A DNA stretch of 64,000 nt from contig JAFEDU010000002.1 in the NCBI GenBank assembly GCA_018241425.1, positions 1,054,001 through 1,118,000 on the forward strand. The letters are read 5' to 3'. Positions within the stretch are counted from its first letter, which is position 1, and every line of letters begins with the position of its first letter. A model generated the notes under the pieces. The model did no database searches. It saw nothing but the letters and a program-made list of their open reading frames with translations, and was not told the origin of the DNA. This DNA is from Pseudomonadota bacterium. Lineage in GTDB: Bacteria > Pseudomonadota > Gammaproteobacteria > Steroidobacterales > Steroidobacteraceae. The position numbers and the translations under genes are program-made. Shown here in pieces: positions 1 through 8,720 of this stretch.

Positions 1-497
1 TGCACGCCGCCCTGGTCCTGCACCGCGACGCTCTGGTACTGGTTGGTCTCGAGGTTGCCGGCGGCATAGGCCTGCTGCCGCAGCCGCTGGATGGAATCCA
101 TCACCGTGCCCTGATTGGCGCTGAACGCGCGGCCGATGGCGGCGTAGCTGTCGATGTTCTGCGCCATCGAGTCCAGCACCTGGGCGAAGTTGACCAGGGC
201 CACGAATGCCGGGTCGAAGCCCTGCGCCGTCGCCGCATCGGCGCGCGCCTGACCGGTGATCGTCAGGTTCTGCTGCAGCCACTGGTCGGCATCGAGGATC
301 TGCTGCGGATCGGTCGAGGCGGCGCAGATCTGGGCCACGAGCTGGTCGGGATAGAGCGCGATCGGCGCCAGCAGCTCGTCGAGCTGGTCGGGGCTCGGTA
401 CGTCGGACTGCGCCACCGCGGTGGCGCTCGAGAGCACCGACCCGAGCCACCACAGGATGCTCGCCAGGAGACCTAGGAACTTCGGTACGCGGCGCAT
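1..497 (-). CDS. DUF3300 family exported protein, N-terminal part (cut by window edge)
   Basis: The gene runs off the left edge, so only about the first 165 residues are visible. It starts with MRRVPKFLG, a hydrophobic signal sequence of about 30 residues ending near TAVAQ, followed by the block LDELLAPIALYPDQLVAQI, which is the hallmark of the DUF3300 family. Later matches to that family are DADQWLQQN, FAQVLDSMAQNID and SIQRLRQQAYAAGNL. The family is secreted or periplasmic and its molecular function is unknown; the C-terminal part is often low complexity but is not visible here. The gene is divergent from the quinoprotein gene, with about 200 bp between the start codons. Confidence 0.85.
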   Translation of the reverse strand, partial: MRRVPKFLGLLASILWWLGSVLSSATAVAQSDVPSPDQLDELLAPIALYPDQLVAQICAASTDPQQILDADQWLQQNLTITGQARADAATAQGFDPAFVALVNFAQVLDSMAQNIDSYAAIGRAFSANQGTVMDSIQRLRQQAYAAGNLETNQYQSVAVQDQGGV

Positions 498-609
498 GGG
501 GTGTGTGCTTCCTGCGGCAGACGCCGCCGGCAGATCACCGGGCGGGAGGTCGTTGCGGAAAATGTAACCGATGCGGGGAAGCGGGCGCCACAGGGCCTGC
601 CCGTGCTAA

Positions 610-655
610 GCGGCTTGAACGTGGGCGACGCGGCTTGACCGGTGCCCGCGGCTTG
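610..655 (+). promoter_or_regulatory. Three direct copies of GCGGCTTG upstream of the quinoprotein gene
   Basis: The octamer GCGGCTTG occurs exactly at 610-617, 630-637 and 648-655, spaced 20 and 18 bp, so roughly two helical turns apart on one face of the DNA. The copies lie 46 to 91 bp upstream of the ATG at 701, in the intergenic region between two divergent genes. Such spaced direct repeats are typical of activator binding sites, but no regulator is known and no clear -35/-10 pair could be placed. The regulatory role is inference. Confidence 0.4.
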
Positions 656-700
656 TCCCACGCTTAGCCGACACCTCAAGGCCTGAAGGACATCACCCCT

Positions 701-2461
701 ATGCGGCGCGCGCCGGCAGTACTCCTTACCGTGTTGACCACCGCGGCCACCGCCGCGCTCGCCGCACCCCCGTCCGAGGACGGGCAGTGGCTGATGCCGG
801 GCCGCGACTACGCCGGGACGCGCTTCTCGCCCCTCACGCAGATCACCTCGACCAACGCGCACACCCTGCACCCGGTGTGGACCTTTTCCACCGGCGTGCT
901 CGCCGGCCACGAGGGTCAGCCGCTGGTGGTCGGGGACACGATGTACGTCATCACGCCGTGGCCGAACGTGCTGTATGCGTTCGACCTGACGAAGGAGGGC
1001 TACCCGCTGCGCTGGAAGTACCGCCCCGACGTCAGCCCGAATGCGATCGGCGTGTCCTGCTGCGATACCGTGAACCGCGGTGCCTCCTACGCCGACGGCA
1101 AGATCATCTACAACCTGCTCGACGGCCACACCGTGGCGGTCGATGCCAAGACCGGCCACGAGGTGTGGAAGACCCAGATCGCGGACGTCGGCAGCGGTGA
1201 GACGGTGACGATGGCGCCCCTGGTCGTGAAGGACCGCGTGATCGTCGGGGCCTCCGGCGGAGAGTTCGGGATCTACGGCTGGACCAAGGGCCTGGACCTG
1301 AAGACCGGCAGCATCGTGTGGACCGGGCATAACATCGGGCCGGATGCGCAGATGCTCGTGAACCCCGGGACGTTCAAGCCCCCGTACGACAGCGGCGCAG
1401 ACCTCGGGGCCCGCTCCTGGCCCGGCGATGCGTGGAAGACCGGCGGCGCCCCGGTGTGGGGATGGCTGTCCTACGACCCGGACCTCGACCTCGTCTACTA
1501 CGGCACCGGCAACGCCGGTCCCTACAACGCCGAGCAGCGGCCCGGGGACAACAAGTGGACCTCGAGCGTGCTCGCGCGCCACCCGGAGGACGGCTCGCTC
1601 GCGTGGGCCTACCAGTTCACCCCGCACGACGGCTGGGACTACGACGCCACCGGCGCGATGGTGCTCGCCGACCTCAACGTCAACGGCAAGCCGGTGAAGG
1701 CGCTGGTGCACTTCGACAAGAACGGCTTCGCCTATACGCTCGACCGGGCGACCGGCCAGGTGATCCTGGCGCAGCCGTTCGTGAAGGTGAACTGGGCGAG
1801 CGGGGTGGACCTCAAGACCGGGCGCCCGGTGTTCGACCCCGCGAAGCAGACCGGCGCCACCAAGGGGACGGTCAAGGACATCTGCCCGTGCCTCGAGGGC
1901 GGGGTGAGCCCCGCCTCGCCCCCGGCCTACTCGCCGCGCACGCACCTCTTCTACAGCTCTACCAACAACCTGTGCATGGACTACACCTCCACGCGTGCGA
2001 GCTACCTCAAGGGCACGCCCTTCATGGGAATCAACAGTCCCTACAACGTCGGGCCCGGCGGCTACCTCGGCACGTTCATGGCCTGGGACGCCGCGACCGG
2101 CAAGAAGGTGTGGGAGAACAAGGAGGAGTACCCGAACTGGAGCGGGGCGCTGGTCACGGCCGGTGACGTCGCCTTCTACGGCACGCTGGACGGCTGGTTC
2201 AAGTCCGTGGATGCGCGCACCGGCAAGGTGCTCTCCAAGTTCAAGGTCGGCTCGGGCGTGGTCGGCAACCCCATCACGTACCGCGGGCCGGACGGCAAGC
2301 AGTACGTCGCGGTGTACGCCGGCATCGGCGGGGACTGGCTGCTGCTCGCCGGCGATGCGCGCTCCGACGACCCGAGCGACATCCGCGCCCCGTCGGACTT
2401 CGAGAAGGACATCGCCGCCCACACCAGCCAGGGCGGCCTCATCTGGATCTTCGCGCTATGA
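701..2461 (+). CDS. xoxF: XoxF-type lanthanide-dependent PQQ methanol/alcohol dehydrogenase, periplasmic
   Basis: This 586-residue quinoprotein should oxidise methanol or other primary alcohols in the periplasm, passing electrons to a cytochrome c. A signal peptide ends near residue 21 (ALAA). The eight-bladed propeller shows the vicinal cysteines Cys120-Cys121 that sit on PQQ. The metal ligands expected for this family are Glu188, Asn271 and catalytic Asp313. A further Asp315 (WDYD) is the extra ligand that marks lanthanide-using enzymes as opposed to calcium-using MxaF. NNLCMDY and the C-terminal GGLIWIF are also XoxF-like. An AAGGA ribosome site precedes the ATG, and the stop overlaps the cytochrome start (ATGA). 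Another lanthanide clade of alcohol dehydrogenase remains possible. Confidence 0.85.
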   Translation: MRRAPAVLLTVLTTAATAALAAPPSEDGQWLMPGRDYAGTRFSPLTQITSTNAHTLHPVWTFSTGVLAGHEGQPLVVGDTMYVITPWPNVLYAFDLTKEGYPLRWKYRPDVSPNAIGVSCCDTVNRGASYADGKIIYNLLDGHTVAVDAKTGHEVWKTQIADVGSGETVTMAPLVVKDRVIVGASGGEFGIYGWTKGLDLKTGSIVWTGHNIGPDAQMLVNPGTFKPPYDSGADLGARSWPGDAWKTGGAPVWGWLSYDPDLDLVYYGTGNAGPYNAEQRPGDNKWTSSVLARHPEDGSLAWAYQFTPHDGWDYDATGAMVLADLNVNGKPVKALVHFDKNGFAYTLDRATGQVILAQPFVKVNWASGVDLKTGRPVFDPAKQTGATKGTVKDICPCLEGGVSPASPPAYSPRTHLFYSSTNNLCMDYTSTRASYLKGTPFMGINSPYNVGPGGYLGTFMAWDAATGKKVWENKEEYPNWSGALVTAGDVAFYGTLDGWFKSVDARTGKVLSKFKVGSGVVGNPITYRGPDGKQYVAVYAGIGGDWLLLAGDARSDDPSDIRAPSDFEKDIAAHTSQGGLIWIFAL

Positions 2462-2952
2462 GGGCACTTCCCGTGAACCGCAGGACTTCCCTGACCCTCA
2501 CCGCAGGCGCGGTGCTCCTCCTCGCCGCAGTGCTCGGCGGCTGCGCGAAGCCGGCGGCCGCGCCGGCCGCGGCGGCCACGCCTCCCGCGATCACCTACGA
2601 GGCGCACGTCAGTGCCGACGGGCGGCCGGCGCCGGGGGCGACGCTCCACAACCCGCACGAGGGCGACAGGGCGGTCGCCGCTAACGGCGCGCAGCTGTTC
2701 ACCGCCATGAACTGCGACGGCTGCCACGGACCGGATGCCTCCGGGTTCGTGGGCCCGAATCTCGGGGATGGCCGCTGGCGCTACGGCGGCGCGGACTCCG
2801 AGGTGTTCATGTCCATCTACTACGGACGCCCCAAGGGCATGCCGGCCTTCGGCGGCGCCATCGGGGAGGACGGGGTCTGGACGCTGGTCACCTACCTGCG
2901 CTCGCTCAAGGCCCCGGACAACCTGCCCACGCAGACCTTCGGCAAGCCCTAG
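2458..2952 (+). CDS. c-type cytochrome lipoprotein, likely electron acceptor of the PQQ dehydrogenase
   Basis: This 164-residue protein has a lipobox (LGGC, Cys29) preceded by a hydrophobic stretch, so it should be anchored to a membrane facing the periplasm. A single haem c site is CDGCH (Cys86, Cys89, His90), with a likely distal Met128 in KGMPAFG. Class I cytochrome features such as GPNLGDG and the closing helix TLVTYLRSL are present. The start codon overlaps the stop of the dehydrogenase gene by four bases, which implies translational coupling and a shared job: taking electrons from PQQ. It is not obviously XoxG; the family assignment beyond class I cytochrome c is open. Its stop overlaps the 3' end of the convergent gene. 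Confidence 0.85.
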   Translation: MRALPVNRRTSLTLTAGAVLLLAAVLGGCAKPAAAPAAAATPPAITYEAHVSADGRPAPGATLHNPHEGDRAVAANGAQLFTAMNCDGCHGPDASGFVGPNLGDGRWRYGGADSEVFMSIYYGRPKGMPAFGGAIGEDGVWTLVTYLRSLKAPDNLPTQTFGKP

Positions 2953-3743
2953 GCGCCCGGCCGGATCGACTCCAGCAGCGCCTGCGCGCCGCGGGGAGCG
3001 CGCTTGCGCCGGGGGTCGTAGGCCGGGGACAGGACGTGGAGGAGGCGCGGCAGCGCGAAGCGCATGAAGCGGGCGCGGTACTGCTTCTCGAGCCGCACCG
3101 ACTCGCGTCGCTCGCGCTCCCCCATCGCGGCGCGGTCAGTCTCCAACAGGTGGTCGGACACCGACTTGCCGTAGGCGCCCAGGTGGCGCAGGGCGCGGAA
3201 GAACCCGCGCAGGCGGCTCAGGTAACCACCCCCGAGCGCCGCGTGCACCTCGAAGCATACCGAGCGGTGCTCGAATTCCTCGGCGAGGTGCCAGCCCCAC
3301 AGTCGCACCAGGCGCGCGTCGGCGCCCTCCAGGAGGTCCGGAATGCGCTCGAAGAAGAACTCGGCGTGGATGATGCCGAGGGACTCGAAGCCCTCGCAGT
3401 AGGCGGCGTTCGCGAGCAGCGAATCGCGCGCGAGCATGCCCTCGTAGTCGCGCCCGAGCCCGGCTTCCAGGGCCTGCAGCTGCGGGTAGCACGGATGCAG
3501 CCTGCGGTTGTAGAGCCGGTGCTGGCGGTAGTGGTTGCCCTCCTGGGCGCTGAAGAGTGCGATGTCCGCCTTCAGGCGCGCATCGGCGATGACGGCCGCG
3601 GCCTGCGCCATCACCTTGTTCAGGTAGGTCTCGACGTACGGCAGGCTGGTGGAGCCCGCGTTGGTGATCTGCGCGAAGGGTGCGTGTGCCGCCCAGTGCG
3701 GCAGCGCGTCCTCGAAGCTCAGGCGGGGGTTGCGGGGGATCAC
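2949..3743 (-). CDS. PF10118-type predicted metal-dependent hydrolase
   Basis: This 264-residue protein matches the family annotated as predicted metal-dependent hydrolase (PF10118). The shared motifs are FSAQEGNHYRQH around residue 65, the following YNRRL, and the later WHLAEEFEHRSVCFEV, which together give the His and Glu residues expected of an all-helical di-metal fold. No enzyme activity is established for the family. Its start overlaps the stop of the upstream epoxide hydrolase by four bases, so it is the last gene of a three-gene minus-strand operon with an alcohol dehydrogenase and an epoxide hydrolase. This suggests a role in breakdown of a lipophilic or xenobiotic compound, which is inference. 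Confidence 0.75.
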   Translation of the reverse strand: MIPRNPRLSFEDALPHWAAHAPFAQITNAGSTSLPYVETYLNKVMAQAAAVIADARLKADIALFSAQEGNHYRQHRLYNRRLHPCYPQLQALEAGLGRDYEGMLARDSLLANAAYCEGFESLGIIHAEFFFERIPDLLEGADARLVRLWGWHLAEEFEHRSVCFEVHAALGGGYLSRLRGFFRALRHLGAYGKSVSDHLLETDRAAMGERERRESVRLEKQYRARFMRFALPRLLHVLSPAYDPRRKRAPRGAQALLESIRPGA

Positions 3744-4864
3744 CGGGCACCGGCTGCGAGCGGGGCTGCGAAGGTGCGCACGTCGGCTTCCAGGAGCTCG
3801 GGGGCCTCGAGGGCCGCGAAGTGCCCGCCATAGGGCTGCAGGCTCCAGTGCGTGAGGTTGCAGTGGCGTGCGACCCAGGCGCGCGGGCTCTGGAGCAGCT
3901 CGCGCGGGAATACCGCCACCCCGGTCGGCACCTCCACGCGCGTGATCGCATGCGTGGCGTGGCGCTCGTCGTAGTACAGGCGGATGGCGCTGCCGATGCT
4001 GCCGGTGAGCCAGTAGAGCGCCACGTGGTCAGCAATGGCCGTATCGCTCACGCGGCTCGCGCCGCTCTCGGTGCGGTCGCTCCAGGCGAGGTGCTTCTCC
4101 GCCAGCCACGCAGTCAGTCCCCGCGCGGAGTCCCCGAGGGCGGCGGCAAGGGTCTGCGGGCGCGTGCCCTGCTGCAGGTAGTAGCCCATGCCGTCGGCCC
4201 AGGCGCGGCCGCCCTCGGCAAGTGCGCGCGCCTCCTCGGCCGTGACTTCACCGCGGGCGGGGTCGTCCGGGGGCGGGGGCGGGAAGGGGGTGAAGTTCAG
4301 GTGCACGCCGAGGCAGCGCCCGGGATGACGGCGCGCGATCTGGACCGCGATCATGCTGCCCCAGTCCCCGCCCTGGACCAGGAAGCGCGGGTAGCCCAGC
4401 GCGGTCATGAGCTCGGCGAAGACATCGGCCATCGCCGCCGTGTCGCAGGAGACTTCCAGGGATCGCGCCGAGAACGCGTACCCCGGGAGTGACGGGCACA
4501 CGAGGTGGAAGGCGGGCGAGCCCCGGTTCCACGGCCCGATGAGCTGACGGAACTCGAGGAAGGATCCCGGCCAGCCGTGCAGCGCCAGGAGGGGCAGCGC
4601 GTCCGCCTGGGCGCTGCGCGCGTGCACGAAGTGCAGGCGGCCGGTACGCGCGGTCGCGACAAAGGCGGGGTGCTCGTTGAGGCGCGCCTCGAACGCCGGC
4701 CAGTCATAGTCCGCGAGCAGCGCCACCAGGCGCTCGAGGTCGGCAGGGGGGATGCCGAGTCGTCCTTCCGGGTCGGGCGCGGCGGCCACCCGGTGCGCGC
4801 CGGTGAGCCGCCGCGTGAAGTGGGCGAGGGCGGCGCCGTCGTTGCGGTAGCGGTACGGTTCCAT
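3740..4864 (-). CDS. Epoxide hydrolase, EHN plus alpha/beta-hydrolase domains
   Basis: The 374-residue protein has the N-terminal EHN lid-like region (about residues 1-110, including PADLERLVALL and W-rich helices) followed by an alpha/beta hydrolase core. It carries the oxyanion motif HGWPGS (96-101), nucleophile Asp167 in GGDWGS, the catalytic His348 in YGGHFAALE, and a tyrosine in IRLYYDE that commonly activates the epoxide oxygen. It should open epoxides to diols in the cytoplasm; there is no signal peptide. It lies 3 bp downstream of the alcohol dehydrogenase gene and overlaps the next gene by 4 bp. The length fits microsomal/juvenile-hormone-type epoxide hydrolases of bacteria. The substrate is unknown. 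Confidence 0.88.
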   Translation of the reverse strand: MEPYRYRNDGAALAHFTRRLTGAHRVAAAPDPEGRLGIPPADLERLVALLADYDWPAFEARLNEHPAFVATARTGRLHFVHARSAQADALPLLALHGWPGSFLEFRQLIGPWNRGSPAFHLVCPSLPGYAFSARSLEVSCDTAAMADVFAELMTALGYPRFLVQGGDWGSMIAVQIARRHPGRCLGVHLNFTPFPPPPPDDPARGEVTAEEARALAEGGRAWADGMGYYLQQGTRPQTLAAALGDSARGLTAWLAEKHLAWSDRTESGASRVSDTAIADHVALYWLTGSIGSAIRLYYDERHATHAITRVEVPTGVAVFPRELLQSPRAWVARHCNLTHWSLQPYGGHFAALEAPELLEADVRTFAAPLAAGAR

Positions 4865-4867
4865 CCC

Positions 4868-5893
4868 TTAGGCCCGGGGATCGATCAGCACCTTGCAGCC
4901 GCCCGGGGCGCCGCGCAGCGACTCGAAGGTCTCGGGCAGTGCGGCGAAGCCGACGGTGTGCGTGTGCATCGGCTGCACGCGGACCGCGCGGCGCGCCAGC
5001 GCGTCGATGACGGAGGCGAAGTTGGCTTCGGTGTAGCACTGGCTGAACTGGACGCTCACTTCCTTCATGAGCGCGGTGAGCGGGCGGATCGTGTCCGGTG
5101 CGAAGCACACGCCCGCCACCACCACGCGACCGCGGACGCCCGTGGCCTCGATGGCGGCCTGCACGAGTCCTGGGACGCCGACACACTCGAACACCACCGA
5201 GGGGCGCACGCCGGCCACTGCGGCGCAGCGCTCGGGGAGCGCTCCGGCGGCCGGGTCGAGTGCCGCCGTCGCGCCCAGGGAGAGCGCGATCTCGCGCCGC
5301 GCGGCGGACCGCTCGCTGACGATCACGTGGCGCGCGCCGGCTGCGCGCGCGAAGACGATGACGCCGGCCCCGATGGGGCCAGCGCCGATCACGAGCACCG
5401 TATCGTCCGGCCGCAGGTGGGCGAGCTCGACGGCGTGGTGGGCCACCGCCAGCGGCTCGACCATCGCGCCTTCCGCGAACGACACGCCCGCCGGCAGGGC
5501 CTGCACCATCCCCGCGCGTGCGATGACGTACTCGGCATACGCGCCCGGAAGCTCGGGGTGCGTGCCGGTGAAGCGTCCAGTCGCGCACAGGGCCGGGAGC
5601 GCGGCCGCGCAGGCTTCGCAGTGGTGGCAGGCCTGGACCGGCAGCGCCGTCACGCGATCGCCGACGCGCAGCGTGCCGCGCACGCCGGTCCCCAGGGCCG
5701 CGACCGTGCCTGCGTACTCGTGGCCGAAGATGGTCCCGGCGGGTACGGCGCCGTACTCCGCCATGTGCAGGTCCGAGCCGCAGATGCCGGCCTGCGCGAC
5801 CTCGATTACGACCTCGTCCGCACCCGGGGCCGGATCGGGAACGGTGGTGACCGCGAGCGGCCGTCCGGCACCTTCGAACACAGCTGCGCGCAT
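4868..5893 (-). CDS. Zinc-dependent medium-chain alcohol/polyol dehydrogenase
   Basis: A 341-residue MDR-family dehydrogenase of the threonine/2,3-butanediol/sorbitol dehydrogenase type. The catalytic zinc ligands are Cys38 (GICGSDLH) and His58-Glu59 (GHEY). The structural zinc lobe is Cys89, Cys92, Cys95 and Cys103. A Rossmann motif GAGPIG at 170-175 binds NAD(P). It should interconvert a secondary alcohol and ketone in the cytoplasm. It is the first gene of the minus-strand operon with the epoxide hydrolase and the PF10118 protein, so it may oxidise the diol made by the hydrolase. That pathway link is inferred from position only. Confidence 0.88.
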   Translation of the reverse strand: MRAAVFEGAGRPLAVTTVPDPAPGADEVVIEVAQAGICGSDLHMAEYGAVPAGTIFGHEYAGTVAALGTGVRGTLRVGDRVTALPVQACHHCEACAAALPALCATGRFTGTHPELPGAYAEYVIARAGMVQALPAGVSFAEGAMVEPLAVAHHAVELAHLRPDDTVLVIGAGPIGAGVIVFARAAGARHVIVSERSAARREIALSLGATAALDPAAGALPERCAAVAGVRPSVVFECVGVPGLVQAAIEATGVRGRVVVAGVCFAPDTIRPLTALMKEVSVQFSQCYTEANFASVIDALARRAVRVQPMHTHTVGFAALPETFESLRGAPGGCKVLIDPRA

Positions 5894-6112
5894 GCGGTAT
5901 CCCCTTGGGCGTTCGCCCCGAAGGGCCCTAGTTTAAGAAGAGTGCGATGCCGAAGGCGAATTGCGCCTGGCGCCCCGTGGCGTCGCAACATGTCATAAGG
6001 AGACGCGGTTCGCAGCCGGAACGGGCCCCGGTGCGTCGCGGTTCACCGACGGGTTGCCGTTTGATCTCGGACCATTAGAGTCCGGATTATGAGAATCCCA
6101 GGGAGTTCGAGG

Positions 6113-7753
6113 ATGAACCAGGGCCGCAGGGCAGGATGGAGCGCCGCGCTGGTGGCGGTGTGCGGACTGGCCGCCTGCGGGGGCGGAAGCTCGGGCGACA
6201 CCACGAAGCCCATACCGCCGCCGACCGGGGGCACGGGCAAGCCGACCCAGCCGACCGACATCCTCACCTACAAGTACGACCTCTCGCGCAGCGGGGCGAA
6301 CGCCACCGAGTCGCTACTGACCACGGCCAACGTCAACTCGACGAGCTTCGGGCTGCTGCGCTTCTTGCCCACCGACGGCAAGGTCGACGCCCAGCCGCTG
6401 TACCTGTCGGGCCTGACCGTCGGCGGTGCGACCCACAACGTCGTGTACGTCGCCACCGAGAATGACAGCGTCTATGCCTTCGATGCCGACACCGCGGCGG
6501 TGCTCTGGCATGCCTCCCTCCTGGGCAGCGGCGAGACCCCCAGCAATGAGGTGTTCAACTGCAGCCAGGTGACCCCGACCATCGGGGTGACTTCGACCCC
6601 GGTCATCGACAAGAGCGCGGGCGCGAACGGCACGATGTTCGTGGTCGCGATGTCCATGAACGCCTCCGGCACCTACATCCAGCGGCTGCATGCGCTCGAT
6701 GTGACCACGGGGGCGGAGCTCCTCAGCGGCCCGGTCGAGATCACGGCCAGCTACCCCTCGAGCGGCGGCGGTACGACGACCTTCGACCCGAAGGCCTACG
6801 AGGAGCGCGCCGCGCTCCTCCTGTCGCAGGGCACGGTCTACCTGAGCTGGACTTCGCACTGCGACGCCACTCCCTACTCTGGGTGGGTGATGGCCTACAG
6901 CGAGTCGAGCCTCGCCCAGACCGCGGTGTTCGATGCCGCGCCCAACAGCACCGGGGGGCCGGCCATCTGGATGGCGGGCGGCGGACCTGCGGCCGACAGC
7001 GCCGGCAACGTCTACCTGCTCACGGCGAACGGCACGTTCGAGACCACGCTCAACAACCTCGGCTTCCCCAACCTGGGCGACTTCGGCAACAGCTTCCTGA
7101 AGCTCACCCTGAGCGGCTCGACCCTGGCGGCCGCCGACTATTTCGCGATGTACAACGAGGTCGACGAGTCCAACCGCGACGCCGACCTGGGCTCGGGCGG
7201 CATCATGCTGCTGCCGGATGTCACCGACAGCGGCGGCGTCACCCGCCACCTCGCGGTCGGGGCCGGCAAGGACGGCAACCTGTACGTGGTGGACCGCGAC
7301 TCGATGGGCCACTTCAACCCGAACTCCAACAACATCTACCAGCAGCTCACCGACGTCCTCCCGGGCGGTATCTGGTCGACCCCGGCGTACTTCAACCAGA
7401 CCGTCTACTACGGTCCCAACGGCGGGCCGCTGATGGGCTTCGCCGTCGCCCAGGGGCGCCTGAGCGGCAAGGCCAGCACGGCTACGCAGTTCACCTACCC
7501 GGGCACCGCGCCCTCGGTGTCGGCCAATGGCACCACGAACGGGATCGTCTGGGCGCACGAGAACACCGATCCTGCGGTGCTGCACGCCTATGACGCGGCG
7601 GATCTCACCACCGAGCTCTACAACAGCTCGCAGGCAAGCGGGGGCCGCGACCAGTTCGGCGCCGGCAACAAGTTCATCACCCCGGTCGTCGCCGACGGCA
7701 AGGTGTTCGTGGGTGCGACCAACGGGGTCGCGGTCTTCGGGCTCCTGAACTGA
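6113..7753 (+). CDS. PQQ-repeat/beta-propeller lipoprotein of unknown function
   Basis: The protein starts MNQGRRAGW at an ATG with AGGGAG about 8 bp upstream; an in-frame ATG 24 bp earlier lacks such a site. A lipobox LAAC follows a short signal sequence, then a linker rich in Gly, Pro and Thr. The body of about 500 residues shows repeated propeller-blade phrases, for example NVVYVATENDSVYAFDADT, STPVIDK, LHALDVTTG and GNLYVVDRDS, typical of PQQ-like repeat domains. No PQQ active-site aspartate or adjacent cysteine pair is evident, so catalysis is doubtful. It probably sits on the outer membrane or in the periplasm. It is divergent from the dehydrogenase operon across about 220 bp with no clear promoter seen. 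Confidence 0.75.
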   Translation: MNQGRRAGWSAALVAVCGLAACGGGSSGDTTKPIPPPTGGTGKPTQPTDILTYKYDLSRSGANATESLLTTANVNSTSFGLLRFLPTDGKVDAQPLYLSGLTVGGATHNVVYVATENDSVYAFDADTAAVLWHASLLGSGETPSNEVFNCSQVTPTIGVTSTPVIDKSAGANGTMFVVAMSMNASGTYIQRLHALDVTTGAELLSGPVEITASYPSSGGGTTTFDPKAYEERAALLLSQGTVYLSWTSHCDATPYSGWVMAYSESSLAQTAVFDAAPNSTGGPAIWMAGGGPAADSAGNVYLLTANGTFETTLNNLGFPNLGDFGNSFLKLTLSGSTLAAADYFAMYNEVDESNRDADLGSGGIMLLPDVTDSGGVTRHLAVGAGKDGNLYVVDRDSMGHFNPNSNNIYQQLTDVLPGGIWSTPAYFNQTVYYGPNGGPLMGFAVAQGRLSGKASTATQFTYPGTAPSVSANGTTNGIVWAHENTDPAVLHAYDAADLTTELYNSSQASGGRDQFGAGNKFITPVVADGKVFVGATNGVAVFGLLN

Positions 7754-7766
7754 CCGCCGGTCGCCC

Positions 7767-8336
7767 TCAGGGCGAGGAGGCGAGCTCCAGCTCCCGCAGC
7801 CTCGGGCCCTCCAGCGTCCCGATGTACATCGAGACGTCGTAGACCACCACGACGAACGCTGCCACCGCGATCCCGAGCGCGATGAAGGCGCGCACGTGGC
7901 GCTTCTCGAAGCGCTTGATCGAGCGCGCGTACGCCAGGAACCCGAGCAGGGCCGCGACCACGACCGTCGCATCGATGCTGGCGCGCTGCCAGTAGCTGCC
8001 GCCCAGGTGCAGCCACATCCCGAACTCATCGAAGGTGAGCGCCATCGCGATGCCGTAGGCGAACGCGGCGCGGCGCCGGGCGTTGCCGTGCGGGTCCGCG
8101 AACAGCAGGTACGCCCCCACCCCGGACAGCAGGAAGATGCCGTAGTTCAGGTGGTGCACGTGCGTGCGATCGAGGAAGAAATACAGGTTCGGGATGCGGC
8201 GCGCCATGATGAGGAGCACCACGATCCGTGCGAGCGTGAAGGTGATGATGAAGGCGAGCAGTGAGCGGCGCGCGAGTTCGTCGGAGCCGGGTTCGCCGGA
8301 GGGGGCGCGGTCGTGCGCCGGGGCTGGGGCGTTCAT
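7767..8336 (-). CDS. Four-helix integral membrane protein, unknown
   Basis: This 189-residue protein has about four to five hydrophobic helices (near residues 27-45, 62-80, 88-103, 122-140 and 148-170) and a charged segment RTHVHHLNYG between the first two. The cluster THVHHLNYG with several His residues and the later DEFGMWLHLGG recur in uncharacterised membrane proteins and could bind metal. There is no signal peptide. It is convergent with the propeller lipoprotein gene and lies downstream of the small BON lipoprotein gene. I do not recognise a characterised family, so the function is unknown. Confidence 0.65.
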   Translation of the reverse strand: MNAPAPAHDRAPSGEPGSDELARRSLLAFIITFTLARIVVLLIMARRIPNLYFFLDRTHVHHLNYGIFLLSGVGAYLLFADPHGNARRRAAFAYGIAMALTFDEFGMWLHLGGSYWQRASIDATVVVAALLGFLAYARSIKRFEKRHVRAFIALGIAVAAFVVVVYDVSMYIGTLEGPRLRELELASSP

Positions 8337-8390
8337 GCTGCGGATCTTGGGCCACGCCGGCGAGCCATGGCAACGGTGCGCGGGGCGCGC

Positions 8391-8720
8391 TCAGCGGCCG
8401 TCGTATTCGAGGGCAATATCGTTCTGCACGCGGCGCACGCCCGGCACCGCACGCGCGAGGTCGGCAGCGGTCTCGCGCTGCAGGTCGGTGGCGACCTGGC
8501 CGCTCAGGAAAACCACGGCGCCCGAGGTGTGCACGTACAGCGGGTTCGCCGCCAGGTCCGCATGCCCTTGCAGCTCGGCGCGCACCGCGGAGGTCAGCTG
8601 CGCATCGCCCGGGCAGCCGCGCCAGCCGCATGTGCGCCAGGCGCTGTAGGAAGCGCAGCCGTCGAGGAGCAGCGCTGCGACGGCTAGGGCGAGGAGACGT
8701 GACACGGCGGTTGCGCGCAT
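8391..8720 (-). CDS. Small BON-domain lipoprotein
   Basis: About 109 residues starting MRATAVSRLL, chosen because GAGGTGA lies 6 bp upstream; a GTG three codons earlier would be too close to that site. A lipobox (LLLDGC) predicts lipid anchoring to the envelope. The C-terminal 75 residues match a single BON domain: DAQLTSAVRAEL, GAVVFLSGQV and VRRVQNDIAL. BON domains bind phospholipid surfaces and occur in osmotic-stress proteins such as OsmY and DolP. It is divergent from glpT. A Cys-rich insert (CGWRGCPG) precedes the domain. Confidence 0.8.
   Translation of the reverse strand: MRATAVSRLLALAVAALLLDGCASYSAWRTCGWRGCPGDAQLTSAVRAELQGHADLAANPLYVHTSGAVVFLSGQVATDLQRETAADLARAVPGVRRVQNDIALEYDGR

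Noticed and set aside
473..2422. Long open frame on the minus strand across the quinoprotein gene
   Set aside because: It is the antisense shadow of a GC-rich gene on the plus strand; its translation is rich in Val, Arg, Gly and has no domain pattern, while the plus-strand frame shows all quinoprotein motifs.
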